NCBI GenBank assembly: GCA_011800805.1
Contig: MPNW01000143.1
Coordinates: 62,068-126,067, forward strand
Source: Hirudo medicinalis
Lineage: Eukaryota > Annelida > Clitellata > Hirudinida > Hirudinidae
DNA length: 64,000 bases
Direction of reading: 5' to 3'
Below the pieces are notes generated by a model. It was not told where the DNA came from. It did no database searches and saw only the letters and a list, made by a program, of their open reading frames with translations. Shown piece by piece: positions 42,001 to 61,145 of the stretch (position 1 is its first letter; each line of letters begins with the position of its first letter). The position numbers and the translations under genes were made by a program.

Positions 42001-44555
42001 AACAACTCTAAAGCTCCCACTTACTGAGATGTCTCTATAATGTGCAACGCTGTACATTGTTGTTATCGTCTCATTGAAATAATGATTCCTACATGGAATT
42101 TGCTCTCTTCAATTACTCTGGAATCCCATCACCATGGGGTAACCATCTCTCTTTAGGACTTTAACCTCACCATGTATTAACTCAGTTTGCAACTTTTTAT
42201 CAATTGTTTTCATTTGTTAGCTTGTTAATTTGCACTGCATGCTGACAGAAAGTGTAAGCAAACTTTCTGGTTCCCTCTGTCTTGCTAGCAAATAAATGAA
42301 ATCATGCCAACAATAATTAATTAGTCATCCCACATGAAACTAAGGTGCCTTCCAATTTATTATATGCAGCACCTAATCACAGGTGCAAATGAATAAGTCT
42401 GAACTAAATTGGAGATGCCAAAGAATAAAGGAAGCCAAGGCCAACCAATATTGAATTGAAAGCCAAACATCCGAGTACTGAGACGCATCACGAACTCAAG
42501 TTAAAGTCTCTCATGAGATGGTTTTATGTAGGTTCTCAGGGCAAGCTAACAATGCCGGGAGCAATTCAAATGTCGTGCGTCAAACGTGCATTCGAGAACA
42601 CATCTACGCTCTTAGAACTTTTAGCTGTACTCGACACAGAAATGCTCAAAGACATGTGCGCTTACTCTTTTAGGAATCTCCTCCCCCAGAACAAACACTG
42701 CGTCCAATCTAACATCTGGATCTTTGTTGATCTGAAATCAACCCATAAGAAACAAGAGTATAAACAGATCGGATCAACAAAACGGTCGTATAATTGTGAG
42801 ACTACAAACCACATTTGGTTTCGAGTGGTGTTGATTGTGAAGATGTTGCCACCATGAGGTAGAGGCTCCCTGTAGAGAAAAATCCCAAGTTGCTAGCAAA
42901 ACGTATTTAGTACGTAACAGCTTGCCATCAGTGAGACAGCCCACAGCACAAGATGGCTTAAATAACTAATTGTTGTCTAAACAAACAATTCGAAGCCAGC
43001 AAAGTATTTACTACGGATATAATACATCAGATAATCATTGTGAAAGCACATGTGCAGAATCACAGTCACATTCAGAAGTATTTTTTATCTCACTTTCAAA
43101 AAGTTCATGACGAACGTGTGGAAAATCTTGTTCATTCTGGAGCTCTTGAACACCGACAGATGACCGAAATCGTGCTGACTCCAACCCGCTTCGGCCTGAC
43201 TCGGTAATTAAGCAATCATTCGTTAAACGGAATCTGTAGATTGCTCGGGATTCTACAAATTTAGGACGGTCCACAAAAATATATCCGGTCCACGGTTAAA
43301 TATTCACGATGGAATGGCAATGGAATTGATGCTTTCAGGAGACCTACAAGTCACGACAAGTCCTAGAGCAAACATGACTCGGCAATTACCTGCCAGCAAC
43401 CATAATAAAATAAACGAGAACACCGGCAGACCTTCGATCGATCAGCAAATTACCGACACAAAAACCGGCGTTCGACCTGCAAGGGGCGACTCACCTGAAC
43501 TATTGTGTAAAAGAGGATGGACAAACAGGTGGGAAGCCAACCGGTTCCATAATAATAAAGCACTAAATAAGCCAGGATTTCAAAGAAGATGAGGTGCCCA
43601 ATGATGAAGGTGTAGAAACACTTGCTAGGGGTGAACAGGTCCTGAAACAAATCATATGCATGAGCAATCGACATGTGTTTCGTTCGTAATGTCGTGTTTT
43701 GCAAATGTCATCGAAATTCGATAGTTGCAGATTAATTTCAACTCTGCTAATCTGCTTCAATCTCAACATCATTTTCAGCTTTAAAACATGCAAACCATTT
43801 TATCAGCTGTTTTTCTGAGCTCCTCAAAATCTTTTTTGATCTCCTCCTCTTTGATCTTCTCAGGAGGACTTGATCCAATTGCACCCAAACAGAGGGGAGC
43901 CATGTATTTTGAAACCTTCAATTTGTCCTTGTGAAATTCTCTGAAAGCTTCCTAACAGAAGGGACATAACGTGAAGGTTAATAATGAATAATAACAGAAG
44001 TTAATAATGAAAAACTTGTAAGAGTAGTTGCCGAGCTATTGATTAAATGTAGTCTACATGTGGACACATCATATGATCTGCAGCCCATTAAATAAATTAG
44101 TTCAATAATATGACATTAGGTTAATGTAATGATGTTATTTGTTCAGACATGCATGAATTTCACATCATAATTTTCTCAAGGTCAAAAATGACTTCTCATT
44201 CTTACTAAGAGATGCAATTTAAACTTTTCAAGAGTGCAATTAAACTTTATCAAACCTTGATCTTTAAAGCATATTAAAACTATTTGTAAACTAAAACTGC
44301 AAGTAAATACTTCCTAGTCTCATCTCTTATCCAATTACTAAAATTAGAACATGCTATCAGATTAAAAACTGATCACACTCACAGTTGCATCCTGTCCAGC
44401 ATAATGTCCCATGATAGCTGACCCACCAGGATGCTTTCTACTCCAATTTGTCACATTGTAGACTGATTTTCAATGACAACCCATCTGTCTGTCCTTGTAT
44501 TGTGCTTTTTAACTTCTTCCCACGTAATTTCTTGAGCATTTTCCTCCTTGCACAT
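39020..44555 (-). CDS. FADS: Cytochrome b5-fused front-end fatty acid desaturase (FADS1/2-like), one base missing in exon 1
   Basis: ER membrane enzyme that adds a double bond between an existing one and the carboxyl end of fatty acyl-CoA (delta-5/delta-6 type). Thirteen exons (minus): 44383-44555, 43796-43951, 43495-43641, 43094-43195, 42810-42869, 42666-42731, 41818-41878, 41364-41440, 41170-41267, 40423-40519, 39968-40047, 39540-39665, 39020-39077. They total 1301 nt, one short of 434 codons. Domains: cytochrome b5 with haem motif HPGG; the three histidine boxes HDFGH (near 167-171), HNQHH (near 204-208) and QIEHH (near 369-373); end [13 protein letters not shown]. The Q in the third box is the front-end signature. 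Exon 1 reads [11 protein letters not shown] and then hits a stop, while [14 protein letters not shown] continues in the next frame (44462-44466). So it is either a sequence error or a disabling 1-nt deletion. All other junctions keep frame. Regioselectivity cannot be read from sequence. Confidence 0.92.
40594..40668 (+). repeat. SINE-like 3' tail (copy 3)
   Basis: It contains GGCGCTTCTGACGCTATGCAA and CGCATTATAAATTAAC followed by an ATT repeat. This matches the core and tail of the copies at 1910 and 3305. It lies just upstream of a desaturase exon (intronic). No tRNA-like head is visible. Confidence 0.5.
40736..40800. repeat. 14-bp perfect inverted repeat around a 37-nt loop
   Basis: TATACCGTGCGATT at 40736-40749 is the exact reverse complement of AATCGCACGGTATA at 40787-40800, next to a TA dinucleotide run. 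It lies in a desaturase intron. Possibly a miniature element with TA ends; the flanks also share TTGTTCACAT. Confidence 0.8.
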
Positions 44556-45395
44556 TTTGTTACGTTATTTTCTGCTAATATTCACAAACGGCAAATATTA
44601 AAGAAAAACTCGGACAAAATATTAAGAAACACCGACGCATTTTATACAGGAACATCAAATAATTTTAAATATCGATTACTCAAACGTAGTTTAGCGTTCA
44701 TTACTATATTAACTTGGCTCTATATTACATCGAAATCTTTATTCTAAGTGAATCAATTTAAGGATTCTCACGCGATAAGTGTTTGCAACTTTAATGCCAA
44801 GATAAACTAAATGCTTTCACGAAATATGCGCCATTATAAACCTATAGTTCACAAGCTAGTCACCTAATCCAACTCTATGATGAGATTATCTCGAGTAAAG
44901 ATCGATCCACAGATACCCGCGAACGGTGCAGACACACGAAAATTCAAGACACAACAACCGAAACGACTTTATCACGATGCAATATATTTGTCACAAACGC
45001 TTGTCCCTCTGCACTAGACCTAATTCTAGCTGGAAAACGACTGCCACACAAAGCCGGTCGGACTCGATAAGGCCAGCCGCTTAGTACAAAGAGAGATCGT
45101 CATGTTAATTCTTGTAGAAATTTGAAAATAATTTATTTTAAACCTGGTTATTATAGTGTATAATTTGTGCAAAATAAAACAAGAATTAAAATAAAATAAA
45201 TATTTGTGATGAGGAGATATCTATATTTTTATTATTAATCTTTTATTGATATTCAAAAAAATACCAAAATAATAAAAGACCATAATGCTATTATCTCACC
45301 ATCACGCCATACACCGCCATTAGGCCTGACTAGCGTCACAATATGGCTCATTTCACTGGCATGGTTTCGTCATTGTTTTGGTTTTTCAGAGCATA
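44556..45395. other. Divergent intergenic region desaturase / kinase
   Basis: It holds both 5' flanks (about 840 bp). A minus-strand hydrophobic frame and a plus-strand frame (44448-44747) overlap desaturase exon 1 only as shadows. No other gene seen. Confidence 0.4.
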
Positions 45396-47908
45396 ATGAG
45401 CGATTTCGGAAAAGTTTTATATGAAACCGTTGCTTTGGGAAATTTTGCTGTTTTGGGCATCTTACACAGGGGAAACGACTTAACGAATGTAATTTTTAAT
45501 AGGAATTTGATTTCTTTGAAGTGTGCTGATGTGCCTGCTTTTGCAGATATTCAAAGCCAGTGTGAGAGGGCAGAGTTCACGTGGATTCTATGCGTTGAAA
45601 ATGTTTCCTAAAACAAAACGAGGAATCGCTGCATTTACTAATGAGAAGGAAATCTTGAAAGAAATATACCCTTCTCATAATCCTTATATTGTTGAGCTAA
45701 ATTGTTTACTACAAACACCTGTAAGAGTTTGTGTTACGAATTGTTCAATAGGTATGATGAAATTTATCATCACGCTTATGCTATTTTGGAGGCTTCGTAA
45801 ATGGTTGGCTCGAGAGCCTGTTGGGATTATGGGATCATCGTATCAAACGCAAATTTGAATTTCGCAAAGATTTGAAATGGGGTTTGGCTTCAGCGCACAC
45901 GTCGCTAAGTACAAAGTACGGTTGGGATATCCCAGATCTTACTGATGGAATTTTATTGGAATAGCTTGACCTCATGTTGGAATTATTTATCTAGATTATT
46001 AACTATTCCAATGTATCTTTAAAATGTTTAAAAATGTAAAATGTGAGGTGTTTAAACTTGTACGTTTTAGAGGGGCCTGATAATCGCATTAGAATATTTG
46101 GAGAATGGGAGCTTAAGAAAACACCTGGATGTTGAAGGTACATTTTCAGAAGACAGGGTGGCTTATTATTCTGCTTGCGTGCTGTGTGCTCTACAATTTC
46201 TCCATTGCTCCAGAGTCACCCATGGGTCAGACGTTTTGAATTTATTTTGAATTCGCTCGCAAGGTCCGCACAGATCTATTTAGAAAGTTAATGTATTTCT
46301 GTGAATAATTTAATATGACAGTGGAATTGATGGGCTACAATATTCCATTGCTTTGTTAAATAAGTTTAAGTAATTGATTTGTAAAGAGGTCTTGTGCAAT
46401 TCTCTTAAAGTAGGTCAACAGCTTTTTTATGTTAAAGTTTAGTGAAAGAAACGGATAATAGTGATTCTTGATACAAAAAAGCCCACACGAAGAATCAAAT
46501 GCTTTTTCTCGAAAATAACCTTAAGGATCGTTGGAATTTATATTTTGTTGCGGAAAGTCTGCCTAAAATGATTATTTAACTAATAGCTTGTTTAAACCGA
46601 CTTCGCCATGGTCAAACTCATTTTTATCCATTATAATTAATTTGATTAAATATATCCTTCAAAGTAAGCCAGTTACTCGCCCTGAAAAACTGGGCGATTA
46701 GGACGGTGCTCCCGCAACGGGACTCTAACCCGCGTCGCCATCGCAAGAGGCGAGGTTATGAACATCAGACTATACGAGAGCATTATGCTCCTTGTTTTCA
46801 GTAGCTCTCGAGTTTAAAGTTGGCATGCGATTTAGGAAAAGGTTAAAGTTGAAAATTGAAAATAGCACTTGTTGACAAGTATGTTGACATACGAATGGCA
46901 TAGAGAATGATGTGTGCAAATTTAAAATCGCTACCGTTCACCGTTTGGTAGGAGTTCTTGGGACAGGCAAACATATACTTTGCACTTTCTGTTTTATATA
47001 TTATAGATTTTGTAACAATTTATGGCGAGTTGGTTTAAATGTGACTTCTTGCAGTTGAACTTGGATACATTATTTATTTGTTAATCAGCCTGAGCTCAAT
47101 AAATACGTTAATATTTGTCAGTGATGTCCACCTGCGAAACATGATGCTGGATGGAAATGGAAAATTGAAACTTATAGATTTTGGAAGGAGCCAACTATGC
47201 TTAGAGGCTTCAGTCTTTGGGACTGCTAATTTCTATTCAGATTTACGACAACTTGGTCTCAGCATCTATGAAATGTTGTCTGGCGAAGTTTGTTGCGAAT
47301 TTCTCATCATTATTCATAATTATGTAATCATCATCTTCTATTAATGAATTTGATTGTTGAAGATGGTAATGTATCCGGATATGAAATTAATCAAGAAGGA
47401 GAGTGTAAGTGGAAAAGCTCTAAAGCTGATCGAAAACGTGAGTTTTAAATCAAATGACTAAATTTTTTTCCAAGCGATTGTTTAACAGCTCATTGAACTC
47501 GAAAACGAATCAAACAACCCAGAAGATGACAGAGGCTTTCTTTCCTCAACTTTTTTCAAGGTTTTTATGGGTACATGATCTTTCAAACGTGCAAAGATTT
47601 TTTTTATCTTACAAATATCACCAAAGGCTATCGATATTAAACAACTGGAGAAAGACTCTTTGACACCTTCGAAATTTAATAAACAGTCCGAACACTTGTT
47701 AGAAGTATGTATGTCTATTTTTTTTAAACGAAATCTAACGAGTTATTGAAATATTGTTTAAAACACTTTGCTGATTGACATTCAGTTGCAGCTCAAAGAT
47801 TTGGAGTTCGATTCTCCAGGTGAACCTCTCGTTAAAAGTACTGAATTCGAGGATCTGCCTTTTGTTGAATGCATTTGCACAAATGCAGTAATGGATAAAA
47901 CCGACTAA
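45396..47908 (+). CDS. Divergent protein kinase-like protein
   Basis: Nine exons: 45396-45488, 45547-45720, 46071-46137, 46150-46225, 47122-47287, 47363-47437, 47489-47560, 47627-47704, 47792-47908. They total 918 nt, 305 aa, all in phase. Kinase landmarks: the VAIK-type lysine in GFYALKMF (Lys49), ALEYLENGSLRKHL (hinge), a catalytic loop HGDVHLRN (residues 136-143, usually HRDLKxxN), the Mg-binding IDFG (155-158) and the helix F segment DLRQLGLSIYEMLSG. The Gly-rich loop is degenerate (LGILHRGNDL). The activation segment is very short and lacks an APE motif. The catalytic Asp, Asn and DFG Asp remain, so activity is not excluded. The acidic C-terminal tail has no recognised domain. The relatively poorly supported exon 8 acceptor (47626) is the weakest junction. 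The Gly-rich loop defect could also reflect a misplaced exon 1 to 2 boundary. Confidence 0.75.
46700..46790 (-). repeat. tRNA-like sequence / SINE head in kinase intron
   Basis: On the minus strand, 46781-46709 spans 73 nt with a 7-bp acceptor pairing (GCTCTCG with CGGGAGC), an A-box-like TATAGTCTGATGTTCATAA and a T-arm GCGGGTTAGAGTCCCGT (B box with one mismatch), then ACC. The anticodon stem pairs poorly, so it is not a convincing functional tRNA. The same body and the 3' flank GCACCGTCTTAATGGCC recur near 51460-51545. That marks a repeat family rather than a lone gene. Confidence 0.5.
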
Positions 47909-47953
47909 TTGTTTAAATTGTTTCGAATAAATCAAATGAAATTCTGGAATTTG

Positions 47954-48991
47954 TCAAATATCTGATATCTGATTCTCCGACTGTTCCTCACAAGCGATAG
48001 AAGAAACCAATTCAGGATCTTTGGACCACGGATGAGGATGAAGAAACGGGAACACTCGATTGAACGAACTGAATAAAGCATCGCATGGTATTAACTTGTG
48101 TTGATCGCGGTCGGATTTTTGCGATCCATTGAGGAGCAAATGGACTGACGGATGCGGCAAGCTATTCAGATTTGAAATCCAATTGTCTGATGAAAATCTG
48201 AAATTACTCATCTGCGTTTCCTGCCACCTGGTTAGCCAAGACCGGAACATCGTCAGAGAATTGGCACCATACCCGCTATCGGAAGAGAACAGATATCCGA
48301 AAGGGTGGTTATAGTAGGGTATGGAGCATGCGGGCAGTCTTCCTTCTTGTCTGAGAGCCAGTTGATGATGGATGAACGAAAGATGATTCTTATCCGTTGG
48401 ATTCGGAGGAGGTAAGGACATTACTTTTGGAACAAGGTGGGGTAAGATAAGACGTGAATAAGCTAAGCTGAAGGGGTATTCAATTTCATGCGATGGTAAT
48501 CCAGATGACAATTTAGGGTTCAAGTGTTGAGTTGGAATGTCGTACGGAGGTTGAGATAAAGTCAGTGAAGTTTCAGTAGGGCGATGTCCATTTGCCATAG
48601 AATAAGTTGGAGGTGAATCGGGCTTGATGGGTTGCTGCATGGAAGTTTGCTTGGCCTTTCGCTTCGGTCTGTACTTGTAGTCTGGATATATTCTCATGTG
48701 GAGTGCTCTTAGTCGTTTCGCTTCATCGATGAATGGCTTTTTGTCATCGTCCGTCAAAAGTTTCCATTCTACACCTAGTCGCTTTGATATTTCTGAGTTG
48801 TGCATTTTCGGGTTTTCTACTGCCATTTTTCTTCTTTGACCTCTGGACCAGACCATGAAGGCATTCATGGGCCTTTTGACATGGATGATTGGATTTGCTC
48901 CCATTTTTGTAAGTAAGAATCTGTTTGGAGGTTTGAACGCATGTGCTTCTCCAGTATAGTTCTGATGGCTAGTGTTTGCAAAATGAATCAT
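47954..48991 (-). CDS. SoxB: SoxB-type HMG-box transcription factor
   Basis: Intronless 345-aa reading frame, as is common for SoxB genes. The Sox HMG box spans about residues 37-115: [20 protein letters not shown], then [30 protein letters not shown] and [13 protein letters not shown]. These are group B hallmarks for minor-groove DNA binding at AACAAT-like sites. The box differs from the typical pattern in a few places: RIYPDYKY where KEHPDYKY is usual, VENPK for QENPK, and GVEW for GAEW. Outside the box there is no clear match. The tail is Pro/Ser/His-rich, with PPPNPTDKN and similar low-complexity stretches. The 3' end lies 45 bp from the end of the kinase gene in tail-to-tail orientation. 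Assignment to B1 versus B2 is not possible by eye. Confidence 0.93.
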   Translation of the reverse strand: MIHFANTSHQNYTGEAHAFKPPNRFLLTKMGANPIIHVKRPMNAFMVWSRGQRRKMAVENPKMHNSEISKRLGVEWKLLTDDDKKPFIDEAKRLRALHMRIYPDYKYRPKRKAKQTSMQQPIKPDSPPTYSMANGHRPTETSLTLSQPPYDIPTQHLNPKLSSGLPSHEIEYPFSLAYSRLILPHLVPKVMSLPPPNPTDKNHLSFIHHQLALRQEGRLPACSIPYYNHPFGYLFSSDSGYGANSLTMFRSWLTRWQETQMSNFRFSSDNWISNLNSLPHPSVHLLLNGSQKSDRDQHKLIPCDALFSSFNRVFPFLHPHPWSKDPELVSSIACEEQSENQISDI

Positions 48992-51900
48992 TTTTACAAC
49001 AGCCTGAATGAGAAAGTTTATGTAAAGGCGATTCTAAGAACCATAAAAATTTGTGTGCTTTCTGAAGGAAAGCCTGTCGAGAATCTTTTTATAATTTAGG
49101 TAAATCGCATCCTGACAAATGAACGTGTTTTTTGTGACCATTCCAAATCAGAGACTCCGCCTCCTTCAATTCTGATTCGTCCATGGTCAACATTGATGCA
49201 GCTGGGAAAACGAGTGCCATTTTACAACAGCTAAAGCACCTCCTTGATACATTTTCTTCCATTTAGTAATTTTGTTGGTTGCAAAATCTAATCGAAGTCC
49301 CGATGCATCTTATTTTCAACAAAGACACTTTCTCGAATTCGATTGAAAATCTAAAATACTTTCAAAACTAATTTCTTAGCCTTCTCCTACTTACGAATTT
49401 AACACATTTAAAAATGCTGAACCACGGTGATATTTAAAATAACTAGTAAATAAAATAAAATTTGTTGTTAATGACAAATCGACTGATCAACAATATCATT
49501 TAATTTCATAAAACTAAATTTGAAAAAAGATTGTGTAATTAAACACTAAATGCATCGTAAAACAGCTTAATCGTAAATCAACAATTTAGTTGATAAAAGT
49601 AGATTCTCTTTTATTCAATCAGCGCTTGCCTGGGTCGTCTTGAACAGCATCGTAACAAATCCTCGCCTGTTTTTGATTGAATAGGGGCAAATTGAATAAG
49701 GCACGGAAGCTTGATATTGAGTTATTTCAGTCGAAACGAATAACTGAATGGCGTTCCGGCTAATAAATAGCATTTTCTGGTCGTGACTGTAAACAAGGAC
49801 CTCTAACACCGGAGACACTGACCACCCGACAACTGCGTGGATGTAGCGGACATGTCTATTTTAATTTCTTTTGGCAGTGTTCTATGCTTTGGCATAGGTA
49901 AAGTATTAGTTTATTGGCGTGGGCTTCTTTGTTTAAATAATTACCAATTAATCGAATTGACCTTTCTATTCAATTCTCATTACCAGTTTTTTACTTGACA
50001 CCGGTTGTATTTTTTACGTATTTTCTTTCGTCTAATTACTAATCACTGGCTCTCTCAATCTTTGTTCAATTGTTTCCTTCAACGTGTTGTAGTGGCATTT
50101 TCTGGACGACACTAATTACTTGTTCGTTGCTTAATATCCAAATTATTGACGTTTCATAATATTCAAATTATTGACTTTCCATAATTTTATATTTATAACT
50201 GAGGTGCAACTATGGAACTGTTGACTTTAGGACATTCTTGAAGTCTCTGGGTTTTATGGCCAAGTTAATGAGCTTAATTTATTGAGAATTTAAAAAAGAA
50301 ATGTTAAGGAATTAGGAAAAAAGCACAAAGTTAACGAATAAGTGGATATTGAAGATTCTACATTTATCCTAAAATTACTCTCAACCAAATATGTTTAGTT
50401 GATGGAGGTGTTGCCATTAGTCGTCGATGATGACCATATTTCGTTTAGATTTTGACAATCCCGATTGAGTTATGAACATTAATTGTTTCAATACATCATA
50501 ACCCGATGTAAGGTACCTATATGTCCAGATTACATTACGTGCAATTCCATGTTGTGGATGTACAAGAGGAAATGTCACTCGACCCCTGAGTTTTACTCGT
50601 CTTTCGTGTCAGTTTTTCCATGTGGTCGAATTAGAAGCCATCTTTTCTTCTTGCGTGTTGGTAATTTGAGATCACCCTCAGTTGAATTCTTTGATCCAAT
50701 AAAAAAAAAATGACCAACAACGTCGACGCGAAATATGTTTCTGACCACTCTTCAATTTTCAACGCATTTAACGCAATGAAAATTATTCTTTTCCCGGTTT
50801 AATTATACCAACTTTCGAATTGAGCCCATCTGAAAATCACTTTAAACGCTAGCTTTTAAGATGGGCAATTTCATAAAAATGTTTAAATTGTTAAAATTCC
50901 AATGAGGTCAGCTCCTACAAAATCACGAACGCTTCGGACTACCTAGCGACTTTGGATAGGGACAAGGGGATTTGTCGCCATACTAATTATGGTTCTCGTG
51001 ATTTACGTACGAAGAAGCTGAGATTATATTTAATTTCGTACTTTTCTCGAGTTCGTTTTCTTGGAAAACCTCCTCCTCCTCTCGATCTTCATGGAATCAT
51101 CCTTGCGTTAGCTGACGAACTCCCTTTGCATACCTCAATAGGTCTCATGTTTTAACCATAAAACCTGACCCGCCTAACCTGCCTTGGAACACAAAATCGA
51201 TGGAGGGTTTAGAAAATTAAGGAATGAGCAATCATAACTGTTCTGGAGAATTAAAGTGGCTAAATTGGCAGCGTCAGAGAATGTTGGTGCACAAAATAAA
51301 CACTAGTAGACTCGAGATAACAAATAATTTCATCATGAGAATATTATAAAGAAAAGTGAATGGGCAGAACGTGCTGCAAGAATTTGTTTCTTGGAATCGA
51401 CAGGATGCGAGGTACCCCACCCCTGATGTTGAAGATTAACGCCCGTTACATAACGAGGCCATTAAGACGGTGCTCCCACAGAAGGGTTCAAGTCCGTGCC
51501 ATCGCCTGAGACGGAAGTCTTAACCATTAGACATCGCTCTGCCTAATCACTACTAATTAGAACTTATTCATCGATGGTGGTGACTCATCAACGCATTCAA
51601 ATCAAATTGAATCGTTAAAACAAAAATCAAATGTTGAACGAGGACAGAACGCGCTGATAAGAAAAAAAAAGAAGTTTCAAAAAAGTGCTGATCATCCACA
51701 GGGTGCCCTATCCTAGCTAAAGGAACAAAGGGAGAGCAGGTTGTTTCTAAACCGAACATAGGAATGGCTTAGCAATCGCTTCCAGCATCAGCAGACATGA
51801 GGTTTTGTGTGACTCGATACAAGAAAGCATCGAACATCAAAACTTAAAGTGATGTATCCATTGCCATCGAAGTAACACTTGACAAGTCGAAATTAATTTA

Positions 51901-52624
51901 AAAAAAAAAACAAACTTAAAGGTGGAAGAATTTTCAAAAATCAAATTTCTGATCGCGAAGTCTACAGCAATCAAGCAAAGTTAAAATAACACAATCAGAC
52001 TTTTATTACGATCAAGATTCAGTCCGTTCGAAGCACATTGCAAATGTCTCGATATTGGGCAACAAAGCTAGCTAAAAATCTCAAAGCCGATGACGCCTTA
52101 TAAAATGGCCTAATACTACACAACAGGTGTTAAGAGACTAGAAACCAAGCCATCGAGGCTTAGCGGCCCCACACACGTTTGAAAACAAAATAAAGGTATC
52201 CTAGTATCTCGCGAGCCAGCTTTCCGAGCAGCGCTTGCATCCACGAGTAAAGCTATGACTCGAAATGAAAGGACAAACAAAATTTACAATTGTAGAGGAC
52301 CAAAGTCCTGGCATTTTTGCATTCAACAAACTCAGCTGTTTGAACTCTGAGCTCAATCAATATTGTGCACGTCAATATCAGCGGCAGAACGGCACAGAGT
52401 GCCACCTGCAAATAAATACCAAATAGCACCACGATGAGCTAATTCAACAGGTGAAAACAACACACTAACAATAATAAGCATGTACAGACAGGCAGATGTC
52501 AGACAGGAGAGGGAAGGATGCTTTTTTTTTTTGCAATAAAAAGTAACAAAAAATAGGAGATAGAAAAATGAGCTCTTGAACATGATGGTGATGATGACAA
52601 TAATGATACGTCTGCTTTCTAATA
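48992..52624. other. Upstream region of the SoxB gene
   Basis: A 3.6-kb stretch with no supported exon. It contains the second tRNA-like repeat (51460-51545) and probably the SoxB regulatory DNA. Open frames at 49615, 50483 and 50952 lack family or splice support. Confidence 0.45.
51460..51545 (-). repeat. tRNA-like repeat, second copy
   Basis: It aligns with the element at 46700-46790: GTCTAATGGTTAAGA (A-box side), GGCGATGGCACGGAC and the shared end TGGGAGCACCGTCTTAATGGCC. The T-arm region is rearranged or diverged relative to copy one (GGACTTGAACCC), so it would not make a normal tRNA. Confidence 0.45.
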
Positions 52625-60384
<7,760 letters not shown>

Positions 60385-61145
60385 TTTACAATTAGTTCAT
60401 AATTTAGAGTCAACAAATTTAAAAGTAACCAAAACTCCTCAAAAAATAAACAGTGAATCGAGACACTGGCCTAAACATTCCTCGTCCTGCGCATGTGCAG
60501 CATTGACGCATAAGTTTTCATGAATCTTTTCCTTAAATTAAATTGGCTTGTCTGTAATGAAATAATTGATTTCAGGTTTTGCAAATTAATTTAATAATTA
60601 TGTCATTATCTTTTCGCTTAATAATGTCGCCTCTCTTATTACTTAGCTCATAAGTAAAAGTATCTAATAGAATCAATTTTTTAGGTTTTCAATCAGGACT
60701 TAAAACAAATTTTTTTTTAGATGCTATTCAGGCTGTTGCCTGAAATTAAGTTACGAATTTAATTCGTCGTTTTTGCAAATTTTAATGCTTCACAAGCTAA
60801 TCAACTTCTAAACTTCTTCTAATTCCTAAAAAAGACACCTGTTTAAATTTGTTTAAATTCATATCAAGTACGGCATTACATTCAACATTTCTCGAATCGT
60901 CGTATGTATATTGTGCACAAGGAATTAAGATAGCCATATTATTTTGATGTTTAGTTTTTCAGTTTTATGTTTTGATATTAACATTTGGTTTAACGAGGAA
61001 GTCTAGAGATTTGGTTAATTTTGGAATCAGTGATGAAGTCACGGAGTGATTAAATAGAAAGATTGTTAGCATTAGTTTTAAAATATTGGTTTACAGAATG
61101 TCTTCAATTGCTTCGTATTTATGGAAGTTTTTGGTTTTGAAATGC
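60385..61145. other. Intergenic region upstream of AGAP
   Basis: AGAP promoter region followed by the 3' flank of the secreted protein gene. A GCGCATGTGC motif (60487-60496) lies about 100 bp upstream of the AGAP start, resembling an NRF1 site (GCGCATGCGC); its role is an inference. No exon recognised. Confidence 0.35.

Noticed and set aside
46709..46781. Functional tRNA gene
   Set aside because: The acceptor pairs, but the anticodon stem does not, position 33 and the D-arm are poor, and a second diverged copy shares flanking sequence.
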